64,000 nt of DNA from Acanthosepion pharaonis (taxonomy: Eukaryota > Mollusca > Cephalopoda > Sepiida > Sepiidae): assembly GCA_903632075.3 (NCBI GenBank), contig CAHIKZ030002026.1, positions 62,001 to 126,000 of the forward strand, given 5' to 3'. Both the position numbers and the translations under genes were made by a program. Shown here one piece after another: positions 1 to 10,526 of this stretch. Below the pieces are notes generated by a model, which was not told the origin of the DNA, made no database searches, and saw only the letters and a list, made by a program, of their open reading frames with translations. Positions within the stretch are counted from its first letter, which is position 1; the number at the start of each line of letters is the position of its first letter.

Positions 1-410
1 AAACTTGCTCCTTCAGACTATTCCCTCTTCACGTCTTTTCAGCTATTCCTTGACAAGAACTAAATATCTGTTATGAAGAGATTAAAATGACGTGTTTTTT
101 TGCATTGAAAGCCAAAATAATTTATGGCCATAGATTTACTCAAATATTATATCACCGAAAATGAAATAAAATAGTATCAGAACTGTATTTGTAGATAATC
201 ATTAAATATATGTCAGTTATATATTTAAAACAACAAAAGAAAACAAGTATGTGCATGTATGTATGGGAGGGTGGGTGTATATATGATAAAATAAATTTTT
301 TAAAGTATGCTATTTTTATAGGAGAAAAGTATCAGAGAGAGAATGTATATAAACTTTTAGTCTGACATTTAGGAGTTCACCAGACTGTCACCATGGAGTG
401 GTGGCAACAA

Positions 411-430
411 ATACATACATACATACATAC

Positions 431-494
<64 letters not shown>

Positions 495-498
495 GTAT
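411..498. repeat. CATA/AT/ATGT microsatellite
   Basis: Tetranucleotide CATA units run into a long AT dinucleotide tract and out through GTAT units. The 89-codon frame across it is a repeat translation and is not called as a gene. Bases 1-410 hold nothing I can identify. Confidence 0.95.
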
Positions 499-1152
499 CT
501 TCTTACGCAATTGTTGTAAATATATTAATTGCACATCGGATATATTTATTGTTCTATACAAATAATATTCTTATTTATGACCAAGCCTTGAAATTTTCTG
601 AAGAAAGAGAAAATCTTCAAAAGGCTTCATTATCTATAACGATCTTTAAAATATTCCTATAAATGAAAAAAAAAAGAAACAAAATCAAATTTCCCGTGAA
701 AATATTCGTTCGTTTAAAATTTCAAAGCATTAGCGTTATTTTTCATTTTTTTTTATTATTGTAATTTATATCAGTGCAGTTAGTGGACACTTTTTGAAGA
801 TTTATAATGTGTTAAAAAGATCTTCTGCTAATAAATATATTACCGGATTTTAACAAAAATGCTTTTATATTTTGACGAGTTTTTTTCTTTTTTAAATTTG
901 TCCTCGCGACAGAGAATTGAAATCAACAAGAAATTAAAATATTACATTATTTTTTTTCCTTGTAAAAAATGGTAATTTCAGATTTTGATTGATAACACAG
1001 GCACGTGTTCACAGATAAATTATAGCAAAATAAGATTAATGTATGGATATTAGGAAGATTGCGTTACGTCAGTCTTTCAGATTCTTTCTCCCTTGAAAAG
1101 TATTTGAAATGATAGCTTCTTACTTGGTCTCGAAGACAGATACAACCGTATG

Positions 1153-1205
1153 TATGTGTGCGTCTGTGTGTGTGTTTGTGTGTGTGCGTGTTTGTGTGTG
1201 TTCAA
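1153..1205. repeat. GT-rich simple repeat
   Basis: Interrupted TG dinucleotide tract. The overlapping open frames on both strands are low-complexity Val/Cys or Thr/His runs. Bases 500-1150 are AT-rich with no supported feature. Confidence 0.85.
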
Positions 1206-1524
1206 GCATGCTTGAGTGTGCTTACATATGTAAATATTAAAACCGGTGAACTGTATACTAGGAAATTTAGTAATGTGTGGCAAGGAAATCGAAGATTTAG
1301 AATCTTCAAATCGAAGACAAAATATATTCCACAAACAAGACGCTCCTGTATTTTTTAAATGTGTAAAAATTTTCAAATTTTGTATAGATTTGTACCTGAG
1401 TTTTTCTATTTCAACATACAAAAATCACAGAATCCAGGATTATTAGATAGCTATTAATTTTTAGTTAATTTTACATTTCGATGCACATAATTCTTGTTTA
1501 TTTAGTTATGATTATATATATATA

Positions 1525-1605
1525 GTGTAGCGAAAAAACATATTTTAAATCAATTAATTTATAATATTAATGCTCTGTAAATTTACATTGAGCACTATTT
1601 TAAAA
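1525..1605 (+). repeat. dispersed repeat, copy A
   Basis: About 80 bases that recur in inverted orientation at 52452-52535, starting GTGTAGCG and passing through a shared TGCTCTGTAAATTTACAT block. Here it runs directly into Penelope-like coding sequence. At 52 kb it runs into an AT microsatellite on its other side. It is either part of the retroelement or an independent short repeat next to it. Confidence 0.75.
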
Positions 1606-1880
1606 TTTGAAACTTCTGTATTTAGGAAGGCCACTTTTTCGGGACTTTATACGCGTTGGGACTCTTTTTGTCCCAGACAACGTAAGAATAATTTGATTAA
1701 GGACTTAATTCACAGGGCATTAAATTTATGTTCTGAGGGTGACTTTGTTAGAATGATACTATCAAAAACGGATATCCGTTAGGGGAAATGAAGCCGCAAT
1801 TAGCTGATAAATGCCCAGTTTATTTGCGTCTTCCTATTAGAATGACGTTTACTATAAAAACGGATATCCGTTAGATGTTT
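1570..1880 (+). pseudogene. Penelope-like reverse transcriptase, C-terminal remnant
   Basis: The frame from 1570 reads a stretch with the signature FSGLYTRWDSF and NLIKDLIHRALNLC, typical of the part of Penelope-like RTs just after the catalytic palm. It goes out of frame near the A-run around 1764, where the expected next residues (NGYPL) continue in the neighbouring frame. The 3' part is scrambled: a block around AAACGGATATCCGTTAG occurs at 1764-1782 and again at 1857-1874, and a GAAGCCGCAATTAGC block occurs at 1790 and 1926. RT and GIY-YIG of one element are thus separated by rearranged DNA. The copy is dead. Confidence 0.75.
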
Positions 1881-2055
1881 TATTGACTCCGTTATTCAAG
1901 ACGTCATCAGTAAATTCCATAGGGTGAAGCCGCAATTAGCTGATAAATGCCCAGTTTATTTGCGTCTTCCCTATATTGTTAGATCAAGGGGTGAGAGTTG
2001 GAGAACTTTCAGAAACGAGATATTTTGATAACTGACATCCATTAATACAATCAAG

Positions 2056-2520
2056 TTGTTAGAAGTTTTTTCGGTGAAACGTTGTTATGGCGACAAAGAT
2101 GAGGACAATAGTTTGTTACCTCGTCCTGCTTTTTTCTCTTCCATTCGTAAGGACGTCCTCCCTTCCCATCATGTTAATTCAGTGATTTACCAATACAAGT
2201 GTAGTTGTGGACACGACTACATAGGGAGGACGTTCCAGCGTTTGGATTCGAGAATAAAACAGCATTTAACCCCCAGGATTTTGAATCCGTCCTTCAGGAA
2301 TAGCCAACTGACTAACAGTTCTGGTTCTGCTATTTCTGAACATTTAATAAATAGAAGAAAATGTGTGGAAAATTTTAGTGGTGACCAATTTATAATTTTA
2401 TCCAGGTCCCACTCCACATTTCACCTCAAGGTTCTAGAGTTCTTGTATATCAGATCCTGTGAGCCTTCCCTTTGTAAACAGAGGGAATGCTTGCTGGGTC
2501 TGAATATTATTGGACTCTAG
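2056..2520 (+). pseudogene. Penelope-like GIY-YIG endonuclease domain
   Basis: A 154-codon frame without an ATG at its start. It holds a GIY-YIG nuclease fold: VIYQYKCSCGHDYIGRT (IYQ...YIG with the Cys pair typical of Penelope-like elements), the downstream Arg/His region RIKQHL, and a Glu-containing ISEHL helix about 50 residues later. In Penelope-like elements this nuclease nicks target DNA to prime reverse transcription. It follows the RT fragment at 1570 on the same strand, as in the family. The segment 2071-2110 is oddly similar to the flank module at 21264-21305. The RT half is disrupted, so the copy is presumed inactive. Confidence 0.85.
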
Positions 2521-2611
2521 TTTCTTGAAATTCACAATTTTTCCCCCCATTCGATTACATTCGTTAATTAAAATTAATTTACACGCTTTTTAAATTCCCA
2601 GAATAAATAAA

Positions 2612-2636
2612 CTTGATAAGTCCTGGGACGAAACCG
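2612..2636 (+). ncRNA. hammerhead ribozyme-like core (degenerate)
   Basis: About 90 bases after the GIY-YIG stop is CTTGATAAGTCC-TG-GGACGAAACC. It resembles the hammerhead core CTGANGA, stem II GTCC/GGAC, GAAAC, with one extra T and A for the conserved G of CTGANGA. Hammerhead motifs are known in Penelope-like elements. The stem I and stem III partners and the cleavage site were not identified, so activity is not claimed. Confidence 0.45.
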
Positions 2637-2728
2637 GTTGTTTTTATTTTAGCTTTTGCTTTTAAAAATGCCTTATAAATATTGTCTTTTCCTATCTATT
2701 ATTAAATTCTGTACCACGAAAAACTTAT

Positions 2729-2732
<4 letters not shown>

Positions 2733-2762
<30 letters not shown>
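2733..2762. repeat. AT microsatellite
   Basis: AT dinucleotide tract downstream of the Penelope-like 3' end. Confidence 0.9.
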
Positions 2763-2765
<3 letters not shown>

Positions 2766-3178
2766 ATAATAATAATATTAATAATAATAAATTCGATTAA
2801 AAACAAACGACAACAAGTACTGACAAGTATGAAAAAAAATCAATTGAAAAGAATAATGAGATAAACTGAGCTAGAATTGTAATATGGGATGAACGTTTGC
2901 CTTTCTCACACTCGTCATCAAATACATAAAGATTCTGCTGGATTTTTTCCGGCATAACTTACAGTCGATGATTTAGTTTTGATTGGTCAAGCAAACCTAA
3001 GTCATTTCATTTGTATTATGCCAATCAATTTAAATTTAAAAATGTACTTCAGTTTTCTTTCTTACTTTTTCTTCTCTAGTCTGTCTATACAATCGGATTC
3101 ATAAGATTTAAAATTTATGAAGTCATATCAATGAGTGAAGTCTTTTCAATTTTTTAAAATTTTCATTCTCTCTTCTAG

Positions 3179-3294
3179 AAAACTTTGAATGAAGATCATT
3201 TTCGTGTGAACCTATTACCAAAATTTTGCGAGCCTTGTATTACGGCGGTGTTGCTTGAAGTGTGTGGCGTATTCAAATTTGATCGTCATAAGCG
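3179..3294 (+). CDS. internal exon of an unrecognised protein-coding gene
   Basis: A strong pyrimidine-rich acceptor (CATTCTCTCTTCTAG ending at 3178) precedes an exon open in only one frame, beginning KTLNEDHFRVNLLPKFCEPC and ending VCGVFKFDRHK plus two bases. A GTAGGT donor starts at 3295. The 38 codons have three cysteines and no low-complexity sequence. The leftover CG joins in phase to two candidate terminal exons, at 4839 (giving Arg-Thr-Lys) and at 5453 (giving Arg-Asn-Asn). Upstream exons were not found; the Penelope-like element at 1.5-2.65 kb would lie in the preceding intron or outside the gene. I do not recognise the protein. Splice signals and phase are seen; expression is inferred. 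Confidence 0.55.
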
Positions 3295-4838
3295 GTAGGT
3301 CTTAAAAATCTATCTTATGTCGATATGTGCAAAATAGGCCAAATAATGTAAAATGCAAATCATCTATCACTTTACCCACTGATGCATGTTAGTTTTTCAG
3401 ATATTACTGCTTTCATAATATTTAGGAAAAGCAAGAGATTGTTGGATTGATTTTCAGAACATGCGTTAGAACAGATTGATTTGTAATCTGACTAAAGTTT
3501 CTGAAGGGTCGGTTCTTTAGGAAAAATAGGAGTGGAGGAAGTTTCTAAATTTATGATCTTGACAGTTAGCGAATAGCCAGTACGAACGTCTTCAAATTTA
3601 TCTTCACTGAAAAACTAGTAATGGAAAAATTGTAATAAAAGAACAATTAGAAGAATTTAAGATGCTTATTGCATTAATTGAAAAACGAATAAAAGTAGAA
3701 ACAAAGTTTCTGGGATTTTGCTTTAGATATCTTCAGAAAAGAAATATAGTTGAGTAGAAGCCATTATTCTGTTATATGTTTTATTTTTATCGCATACGAC
3801 CTAAAGTAATCATTACTGAATTAAATATACCTTGTTAGACTATTGAAAGTTGATTGTAAAAACAAAAACAAAGTTTGTAAACTAAAATATAAAAACCTCG
3901 CGTATTTGCTGGAGAGTAAGTGAGTTTTGCGATTTGAACTCTTAGAAGTTGATTCTGTTTTTAAAAAATGTTTTTTGATTTTTGTAAAATCAGAAAACGC
4001 AGTTTGAATCAAGAGGCTTTAAAATGCAGGATTACGCATATTTAAAATGAACATGTATAAAAGAAAAACATTATTGTAGCAATCAGTAAAAGAAAATACA
4101 AACAAAAGATTTTCAAAGTTCATAAAAATCTCAGAAAATGTTTTATGTCGAGATCTCAGAAAGATAAAATGCTTAATGCCCAATATAATACAGAAGCTGA
4201 ACTTCAACCAGAAAAGCCATTAGGATAAATGCGGAAAAAGTTAAAATATATTTTTTAGAATCGCTATTGTCCTCTCGTGATCTTTGGTTTAGCGGAAGTT
4301 GTTGTCTAACGTTGGAAAAAAAAATGAATATATTTTATCAAAATTTTTAATCTTTGAACAAGTCAGAGATTAGACTTTAGAGTTAAGTAAAACGTAATAT
4401 ACTTTGTATTAGATAAGAGACCTAAAAATTGATTGTGAGCAAATTTCGAACAATAAATGAATTCCTGAACTTTGGTAGTTCGATGAGCTGAAAATAATGA
4501 ATAAAATTACAGATATATTTGAGGATAGATAATACATTTGAATTCCGCAACCTTAAAAAAATAGATAACTGGTAGAAATCAACATAATAGATGAATACCA
4601 AATCTGAGAATGTCACAATCGTGAATCTCAAATATTCTACGAGTAGAGGGTGTCCGGGGAATGAATAACCAATAAAATGGGCTTAAATGATAACCAAAAG
4701 TGAAATCTCGACGAGTCCCTTGATATTTACATACTTTAATCATATCAAGTTTTGTAATGTCTAGGCTATTTCACGCCTTTTTAAATAATTTCTTTAACTC
4801 CAAAATCTATATAGCGTTTCTTTTGTTGATTTTTTCAG

Positions 4839-4884
4839 AACGAAAACCAAATATGTGCCTTTAGTTTTAGGCTTAGAAATTTGA
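4839..4884 (+). CDS. candidate terminal exon, same gene as 3179-3294
   Basis: The acceptor is TTTGTTGATTTTTTCAG ending at 4838. Read in the phase left by the 3179-3294 exon, it encodes TKTKYVPLVLGLEI and stops at TGA 4882-4884. Another frame also stays open here but runs into a poly-A/poly-Lys tract, so the phase-matched reading is preferred. An AATAAA follows at 4993-4998. The intron would be 1544 bases, with nothing else recognised in it. The competing acceptor at 5453 is discussed separately. Confidence 0.45.
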
Positions 4885-4992
4885 TTTGTAAAGGCAATGA
4901 TTGCCAGCAAATAGTTCCAAATGAAAAAAAAAAAAAAAAAGAAAATCCCCCGAAAGGGGTTATGCCATCGACAGCTTTAATCCTTTGAAGAT

Positions 4993-4998
4993 AATAAA
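4993..4998 (+). promoter_or_regulatory. possible polyadenylation signal
   Basis: AATAAA about 110 bases after the TGA of the 4839-4884 exon. In AT-rich DNA this hexamer is common, so it is supportive only. A second copy lies near 5107. Confidence 0.35.
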
Positions 4999-5452
4999 AG
5001 AGTTATTTCTTGTGATTAAATTACTTGGAAATCCCACGTTATGTATGCGTGAATTGTAAGTGTGTGATTGAATTGAAAGTAATTTGAAAGTGACCTATAT
5101 AGTGTCAATAAATCTCATCTAGATTATAATGTATAAAGTGTTTATATAGACTGCAAATATTAAATCAAGTTTTGATAAAGATTACAGACAAGTTACGTCT
5201 CATATTTTTAAACCTTTTTTTTTGGTGAATTAGTTTCTGCATTTTGGCACTGAAGGTATAAAAGCGCTATCCACAGTTTGCATTAGTTCTTGGTAGTTTT
5301 CCTGACACCATTCTTTAACAAAAATAAATTAGATGTGTCAATGTGCATATGTGGAATGATTGTAAATTTTGAGTTTTCATAACTTAATATTTCCTAATAT
5401 TCAAGCGATTTTTTCTGTTTTAATTTCTTGGTCATTATTTATTGGTTCTCAG

Positions 5453-5657
5453 AAATAATGCTGATACTGTCAAGTTAAAAATAAAAGATAAATTAGCAAC
5501 TGACCAACATACACGCATGCGCATTCTCTGTAGTGTACAACGAAAGTTATATCAGTTCAGTTTTCAACGAACCTATTTAAGTTTTATCTTTATGAATAAT
5601 AAAGTCCTGCAGCTTTTTTTTGTAGAGAATAAAGTAGTACTAGCAGTTGGCAAATAA
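5453..5657 (+). CDS. alternative terminal exon candidate
   Basis: The acceptor ATTTATTGGTTCTCAG ends at 5452 and is followed by 68 open codons to TAA at 5655. The phase also matches the donor at 3294, giving Arg then NNADTVKLKIKDKLATDQ. The segment is Lys/Arg-rich at first and hydrophobic near the end. It may be an alternative 3' end of the gene at 3179, or a chance open frame. AATAAA overlaps the stop codon (5652). Confidence 0.3.
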
Positions 5658-5901
5658 AAGATTTTAGCGATCATTGGTAAAGCAAATATAATACGATTGG
5701 TGTAGAATTTGCTAATTATTCTAATTACTGATTCTTCGATGCTTGTTAGAATGATAATAATCAGAGGCAAAATAAGAAGTCGCGGATTTCGAAAGTATTC
5801 GATTTATTTTATTTTTTACATTCACTCAACTAGCAGAGTTTAATTTATTTGAATACGATATTCAAGAGACTCGAGCATGCAATAAGGCATAAAGACCTTA
5901 C

Positions 5902-6085
5902 CTATAACTTCATTGCCTCCTGTTGTGGCATAAACAGGAGCGACACTTCTATTGTAAGTGAAAGTCAACTTTAAGAAAGACAGAAACCGAAGAAGAATAA
6001 GAACTTCAACCTGAAATGCGGAAAAGGGGATTCCACGTTGCCTTGATCCTAAACCTGTTCTTGTGAGGACGAAATTTTTACACAT
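5902..6085 (-). CDS. candidate first exon, unrecognised product
   Basis: On the minus strand an ATG at 6083-6085 opens 61 codons (starting MCKNFVLTRTGLGS, ending APVYATTGGNEVI) to an excellent donor, G|GTAAGG, at 5901-5896. A TATAAATA lies at 6110-6103, rather close to the ATG. The exon could instead begin at an internal acceptor ending TTACAATAG, which would shorten it to 47 bases. No partner exon was found at lower coordinates. It may be a chance frame. Confidence 0.3.
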
Positions 6086-6471
6086 AGTTATCTGTGCTAA
6101 GATATTTATAAGCGATCGACTGATAGGAAGTTAAAATTTCATGCTGTTCGATAGTACAGGTTTAACAACGACACACGTGAATTTACCTAAAATATTTCCT
6201 TCTTTGTGAGTTATGCTTTTATAAGCGACAACAAAATGACAGCCAATCATATGTTCTGGAGAAAGGTCTTAAAAAATCTCAGGTTATCTTCAGTAGAATG
6301 ACTATCTATCTATCTATCTTCATGTATAGCTGTGTAAAATATGTGCATAAATGGATTATAACATAAAAAGATTTTTTGACAAAGATCTTCAAAAGTAAAA
6401 TCTTTTGAACTTAAAATTAAAGAAATTGAAAACATTATGTATCTGAAAATAATCTAAGATATATCCTAATC

Positions 6472-6607
6472 ATGATTTTCCAAGCATAGCTCAGATGTGG
6501 CACAAGGCCGAAAGTATGGGGCACCCAGTGAGGATCGAACTCACTACTCGATTGTAATTGTTTTAGCGAGACAAGCTTGCTAACCATTACACCACCTCGA
6601 GGTCCCC
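6472..6607 (-). mobile_element. tRNA-derived SINE with target-site duplication
   Basis: On the minus strand the 5' half is tRNA-like: A-box GGTGTAATGGTTAGC, a B-box GAGTTCGATCCTCAC whose T-stem GTGAG/CTCAC pairs perfectly, and GGGG/CCCC near the ends of the tRNA unit. It is followed by a short unrelated tail of about 50 bases ending CTTGGAAAATCAT. The insert is bounded by a 16-base direct repeat (AAGATATATCCTAATC at 6456-6471 and AAGATATACCCTAATC at 6608-6623, one mismatch). That is the hallmark of LINE-mediated retroposition. It would be transcribed by RNA polymerase III from the internal boxes. The anticodon loop carries an extra base relative to a Ser-GCT-like arm, so it is not a functional tRNA. 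Confidence 0.8.
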
Positions 6608-6639
6608 AAGATATACCCTAATCTTAGCTTAGTCGATCA

Positions 6640-7230
6640 AAAATTCAAAATTCTCAGCAAAATATAGACAGGGAGCGCTAGGTATTAAAGAACACACATT
6701 TAACAGACCATAAACAGAAGACCAACAAACCTAATGTTATGCACCATGCACCGCATTTTTAACATTCCTATTTGTCTTTTAAAATTATCGGCATCTTCCA
6801 ATCTGACGGAGAGAATGGAAAAAATGCTGTTCTTGCGACACTAATCACCATCCACAGCAAATCAGAAATAGTTCACTTCAAAGGTACTTTGTGTTGAAGT
6901 CACGAGTGCACTGGATGCCTCTGGTGAGACAGAAACATTTTAAAGGCGACCAAGTTTCTCCATTAAGTCTATGATATCATCAATGTGGACCCCTTCAAGG
7001 CGAGTAGCTCAAGGTAGAGTAGTATCAGGTACATATACAACGCCAGGAGAAGAAGGCAGTGCATATCCAACAAGACTCGGAATAACCGTGTTATCCAATC
7101 AAAGCGCTAATCCAAGCTTGAGTAATTTTTATAATAAACACGGAAGCCTTAATCATCATATCACTCCACGAACTTTCTTGTGCCACCTACTGTACTAACA
7201 AGTACGGATTCATAAGAAAACTGTGCGTTT
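6640..7230. other. unrecognised coding-like island
   Basis: Less AT-rich than its surroundings and open on both strands. The plus strand has a 75-codon frame from 6971 (with SMWTPSRRVAQGRVVSGTY). The minus strand over the same bases reads an equally protein-like run including PSLVGYALPSSPGVVYVPD, broken by one stop, then VHIDDIIDLMEKLGRL. The codon look of the minus reading slightly favours that strand as a decayed ORF. No family recognised. Confidence 0.3.
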
Positions 7231-7242
7231 TTATAAATCCTT

Positions 7243-7584
7243 TCACGACATCTGAGTCGCTGAAATTTCCTGTCTATTCCTAGTAGTTATTGAACTGTTT
7301 TTTATTTCAAAGGAAATTCGACCATATTTATCGTATTTTCCAGTGGTACACGTATTTTTCCAGATATCCTCATTTTTTTTTTGAGTATGTGGTCTTGTTC
7401 CAAATTTGTTTAGGCACATTACTAGATATTTACTTAGCTTTTGTATACTTACTTCGCAAGTGAACAAAACTTGCATATTTTGAAAATCTGCATTTAATGT
7501 TCTTATATTTTTTACTAGAACTTGATCATCGACACCTAGTGCTAATAGAAAATACACAACTAGCTCAGCTACCAAGTAGATCAA
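7243..7584 (-). other. 113-codon open frame, unknown
   Basis: The minus-strand frame begins at a TTG, not an ATG; an in-frame stop lies two codons upstream and the first ATG is about 37 codons in. The composition is not low-complexity (for example TCEVSIQKLSKYLVMCLNKF). It could be a fossil of an uncharacterised repeat or a chance frame. No function assigned. Confidence 0.25.
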
Positions 7585-7589
7585 GAGCT

Positions 7590-8641
7590 AATCATGCTAT
7601 TCCGTACAAAAATAAAAATGAAAACTTTTGCCTTTAAATTTTGAGTGAGTCCTATATATAAAAGGCAGATACAAATCATTATAAGCATCTAGGAATTCTA
7701 CTGACACAAAGACATCATTCTCGCATTGCTTTAGCCAAGAAGTGAAATTATTTTTGTTATAAATTTGATGCCATTATGATACCAAATTTTGTCCTATCTT
7801 TATCTGGAAACAAATAGAAACGTTTGAGATAATATTTCTTTGTCTTTCCGACGCAAAAATTTTCTGAGCTAAATGTATTCAGGCTGTTCAGAATCAATAA
7901 ACTTTTGAAAAAATACAAATTAAGAATACGGCATTGTTAAAAGTAGCCAGAATTATTCAGAAAATATGCTGTCACTTAATCTCCAGTGTAAACCAACAGT
8001 TATTAGTGATGAGAACAATTAAGGAGTAAATAATAAAAATAATGAGGATCGCTATTGACACTGTTGTCACAGTATTATCATCATTGTTATCATATAATTC
8101 TGTCTTTATCCGTTTTAATCGAAATTCAAAATATTTAGTTATTTAATAAATTTCATAATTAATTTAAAAATAAACCTGACAAATATATTTTTGCTGTCAG
8201 CATTTCTCCTCAAATGTTTAATTTCAATTCAAAAGTCTACATTCGTTCAAAGTGATCATAAAGGTTTAAGGAAGCTAGCACCTTTAGCAAGATTTAGGTA
8301 ACCATCTCCTGATCTGAAAGAATCTCATTTTCTATAAAGAATAAAAAGGAGAATAAGAATATGATAGAATACTTTAAACAGCGTGATCAAACTGAAAAGA
8401 TACTTAAAAACTAATTCACTAATCATGATGAAACAATATAGATTCATTAAGGCCGACGTGTCAAGGTGTTAATCAATAAAATTCAGTGTATCGAACATGT
8501 AGTTGAAGAGATAAAACAGTGATACATATCAATGTAATTGAATTCTCAAATAAGGCAAACGTGTATATATATATATATATATATAAATATATCAATCATA
8601 TGTAGATTAAATTTGTAATCGGGCTGGATAAAATAAAAACG

Positions 8642-8733
<92 letters not shown>

Positions 8734-9260
8734 GTAATTTCACACTAGGAACCGAACATATTTGTTTTATTTATCAAAACATTGCCGAGAAAACTTCAGC
8801 GTTTATCGACGAGCAAATAAAATTAGCCTTAAAGAATTAAAAAAAATAAAATAAAACAAGCAACCATCATGATATAAATAAAAAACAAAATTTTTACTTA
8901 TTCTACCTGAACCATAAACACGATGAAAAGCTTGAAATTATATAGTTTGCCGGTACATATCACTTAATGATTGTAATAAACCCATTAGATATACAGCTTG
9001 TCTGAATATTATGCAAATCAAATAAACCTCAAAAACTCAAAATGTTCTGAACCAATATTTGTCAAAGTTAGACGTATCCATTTCTATCCTTCATAAAATA
9101 TCTAACATGTAAAATGTCTGGCATTTTTGAATTTTTAGTTTTAGAGATATTTGGAATTTACGAAAATTGACTGATTTAAATTAGTATGTAGATTAAACTA
9201 ATATTAGCTTAAGGCCTTTGAAATCTAATAAAAACTATTTTTGTTTTTGTCCATAATATA
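7590..9260. other. AT-rich DNA without recognised genes
   Basis: Apart from two simple repeats (8563-8591 and 8646-8728) I see no splice-bounded exon, RNA gene or recognisable element here. Confidence 0.6.
8646..8728. repeat. CT then AT microsatellite
   Basis: About 30 bases of CT dinucleotides switch directly to about 50 bases of AT dinucleotides. A shorter AT tract lies at 8563-8591. Confidence 0.95.
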
Positions 9261-9270
9261 TGTTGAAACA

Positions 9271-9895
9271 TGGCTAAAGTAGATGATCTAACAACTGCTG
9301 AAAAACAGAAAATAACAGTTATTGAATGAGGGAATACCTACATTGGAGATATGAATGGAGGTTTGCAGAGATCATCGAAAGATAAAGAAGGCTGTTGAAA
9401 ATATAATTAACTTGAGAACTCGAAACAAAGGAAAAGGATTTAAGAACTTGCTTCCTCCAGGTGAACGGAAACTAAAGCGAGTTATAGCGAAAAAAACACT
9501 TTTAACCAGCGCTCAGATCTTTGGACAGGTTGGAATTGAGGATGTCAAGAAGGACAAAATGTGTAGAATACTTTGGGATCTGTATAAAATTTCCTATGCA
9601 ATCTCCTCTCACTAAAGCAAATATTTTAAAGCGTCAAAATTGTACCAAGAAATACATGAAAATTAACCTTTCTAAAGTAATTTTCACGGACGAATCTCAA
9701 GTGACATTTAATGGACCTGATGGATGGGCCAGTGGATAGAGTTTATCCAATTTAGACGTGCTTGTGGCTAAAAGAATGCAATAAAGAGGGGGTAGTGTTA
9801 TGATATGGCATGGAATGTAATATTTACTATAAAAGTTTGAATCATCGGTCCTAATCATTATCATTACCAATAACTCGGGACCACAAGAATTTTCA
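9271..9895 (+). pseudogene. Tc1-like DNA transposase, degraded
   Basis: The reading starts at ATG 9271 (MAKVDDLTTAEKQKITVIE) and hits a stop after about 19 codons. It continues out of frame through a basic helix-turn-helix-like region (IKKAVENIINLRTRNKGKG at about 9385). The first catalytic Asp region of the Tc1/mariner DDE/D domain is clear: KVIFTDESQVTFNGPDGWAS at about 9676, then GGSVMIWHGM at about 9790. At least two stops and frameshifts separate these blocks. The C-terminal third carrying the second Asp and last acidic residue is not recognisable. No terminal inverted repeats were identified. It is an immobile fossil. Confidence 0.8.
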
Positions 9896-9899
9896 TTCG

Positions 9900-10520
9900 G
9901 TAAATACAATGATGTCTGTGAATTCTCATGTCATTTGTGAGAATGCATGCTCAGTATGAATAACCACAAATTACTGTCTCTAGTAGTTGAACTTGTCACT
10001 TAATGAAATTTATAATTCGCGTACATATCTTTCATCATAATCCCAGATAAGTAAGATACAACAATTAACATAGGACAAATATTAGTAGATAATAATAAAA
10101 TATTATGCAGCACACACTATAAGGCTCAAACGACTCATTGCAGGGGCAAAACGTATGTGTGTATTGGAAAATTAATTTTATGGAATACTGTAAATTGCAA
10201 ATCCCAAAGTGACGATGGAATCCATGCATTCTATTTCAAGAGATTCCCTTTTCTACACAGAAAACAAGGGCAATGAGTGAATGAAAAATTGCAAGAAGTT
10301 TCTGATTAAAACAGACATCAATAACAAAGAGTTATACTCGCCTTAAATGTTTCTGCATATGATGCGGAAATCGCTCAAAAGAAAGAAATATTTTACTTGC
10401 TACAACCTTAGAATGCCATGGAGAGTGTTTGGAGACTGAAGAGAAATACTGTCTCTTGATTTTCAGTTAACGTCTTCAATTGTTACTAGTTCATGATCTC
10501 GATAACTACGAATAATTAGG
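9900..10520. other. no recognised feature
   Basis: AT-rich DNA between the Tc1 relic and the jockey-like fragment. Several short frames, none bounded by splice sites. Confidence 0.5.
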
Positions 10521-10526
10521 ATAATT

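Noticed and set aside
393..662. 89-codon plus frame
   Set aside because: Most of it is an AT/CATA microsatellite translated as Tyr-Ile; no splice or promoter support.
1077..1421. 114-codon minus frame
   Set aside because: Its second half is the GT repeat read as Thr-His; no start context or homology.
4940..4965. CCCCGAAAGGGG hairpin as a terminator
   Set aside because: A Rho-independent-type terminator has no meaning in this eukaryotic context; probably a chance GNRA hairpin near a poly-A run.
6472..6607. Functional tRNA gene
   Set aside because: The anticodon arm has an extra base, the acceptor stem is mismatched, and the unit is embedded in a SINE with target duplications.
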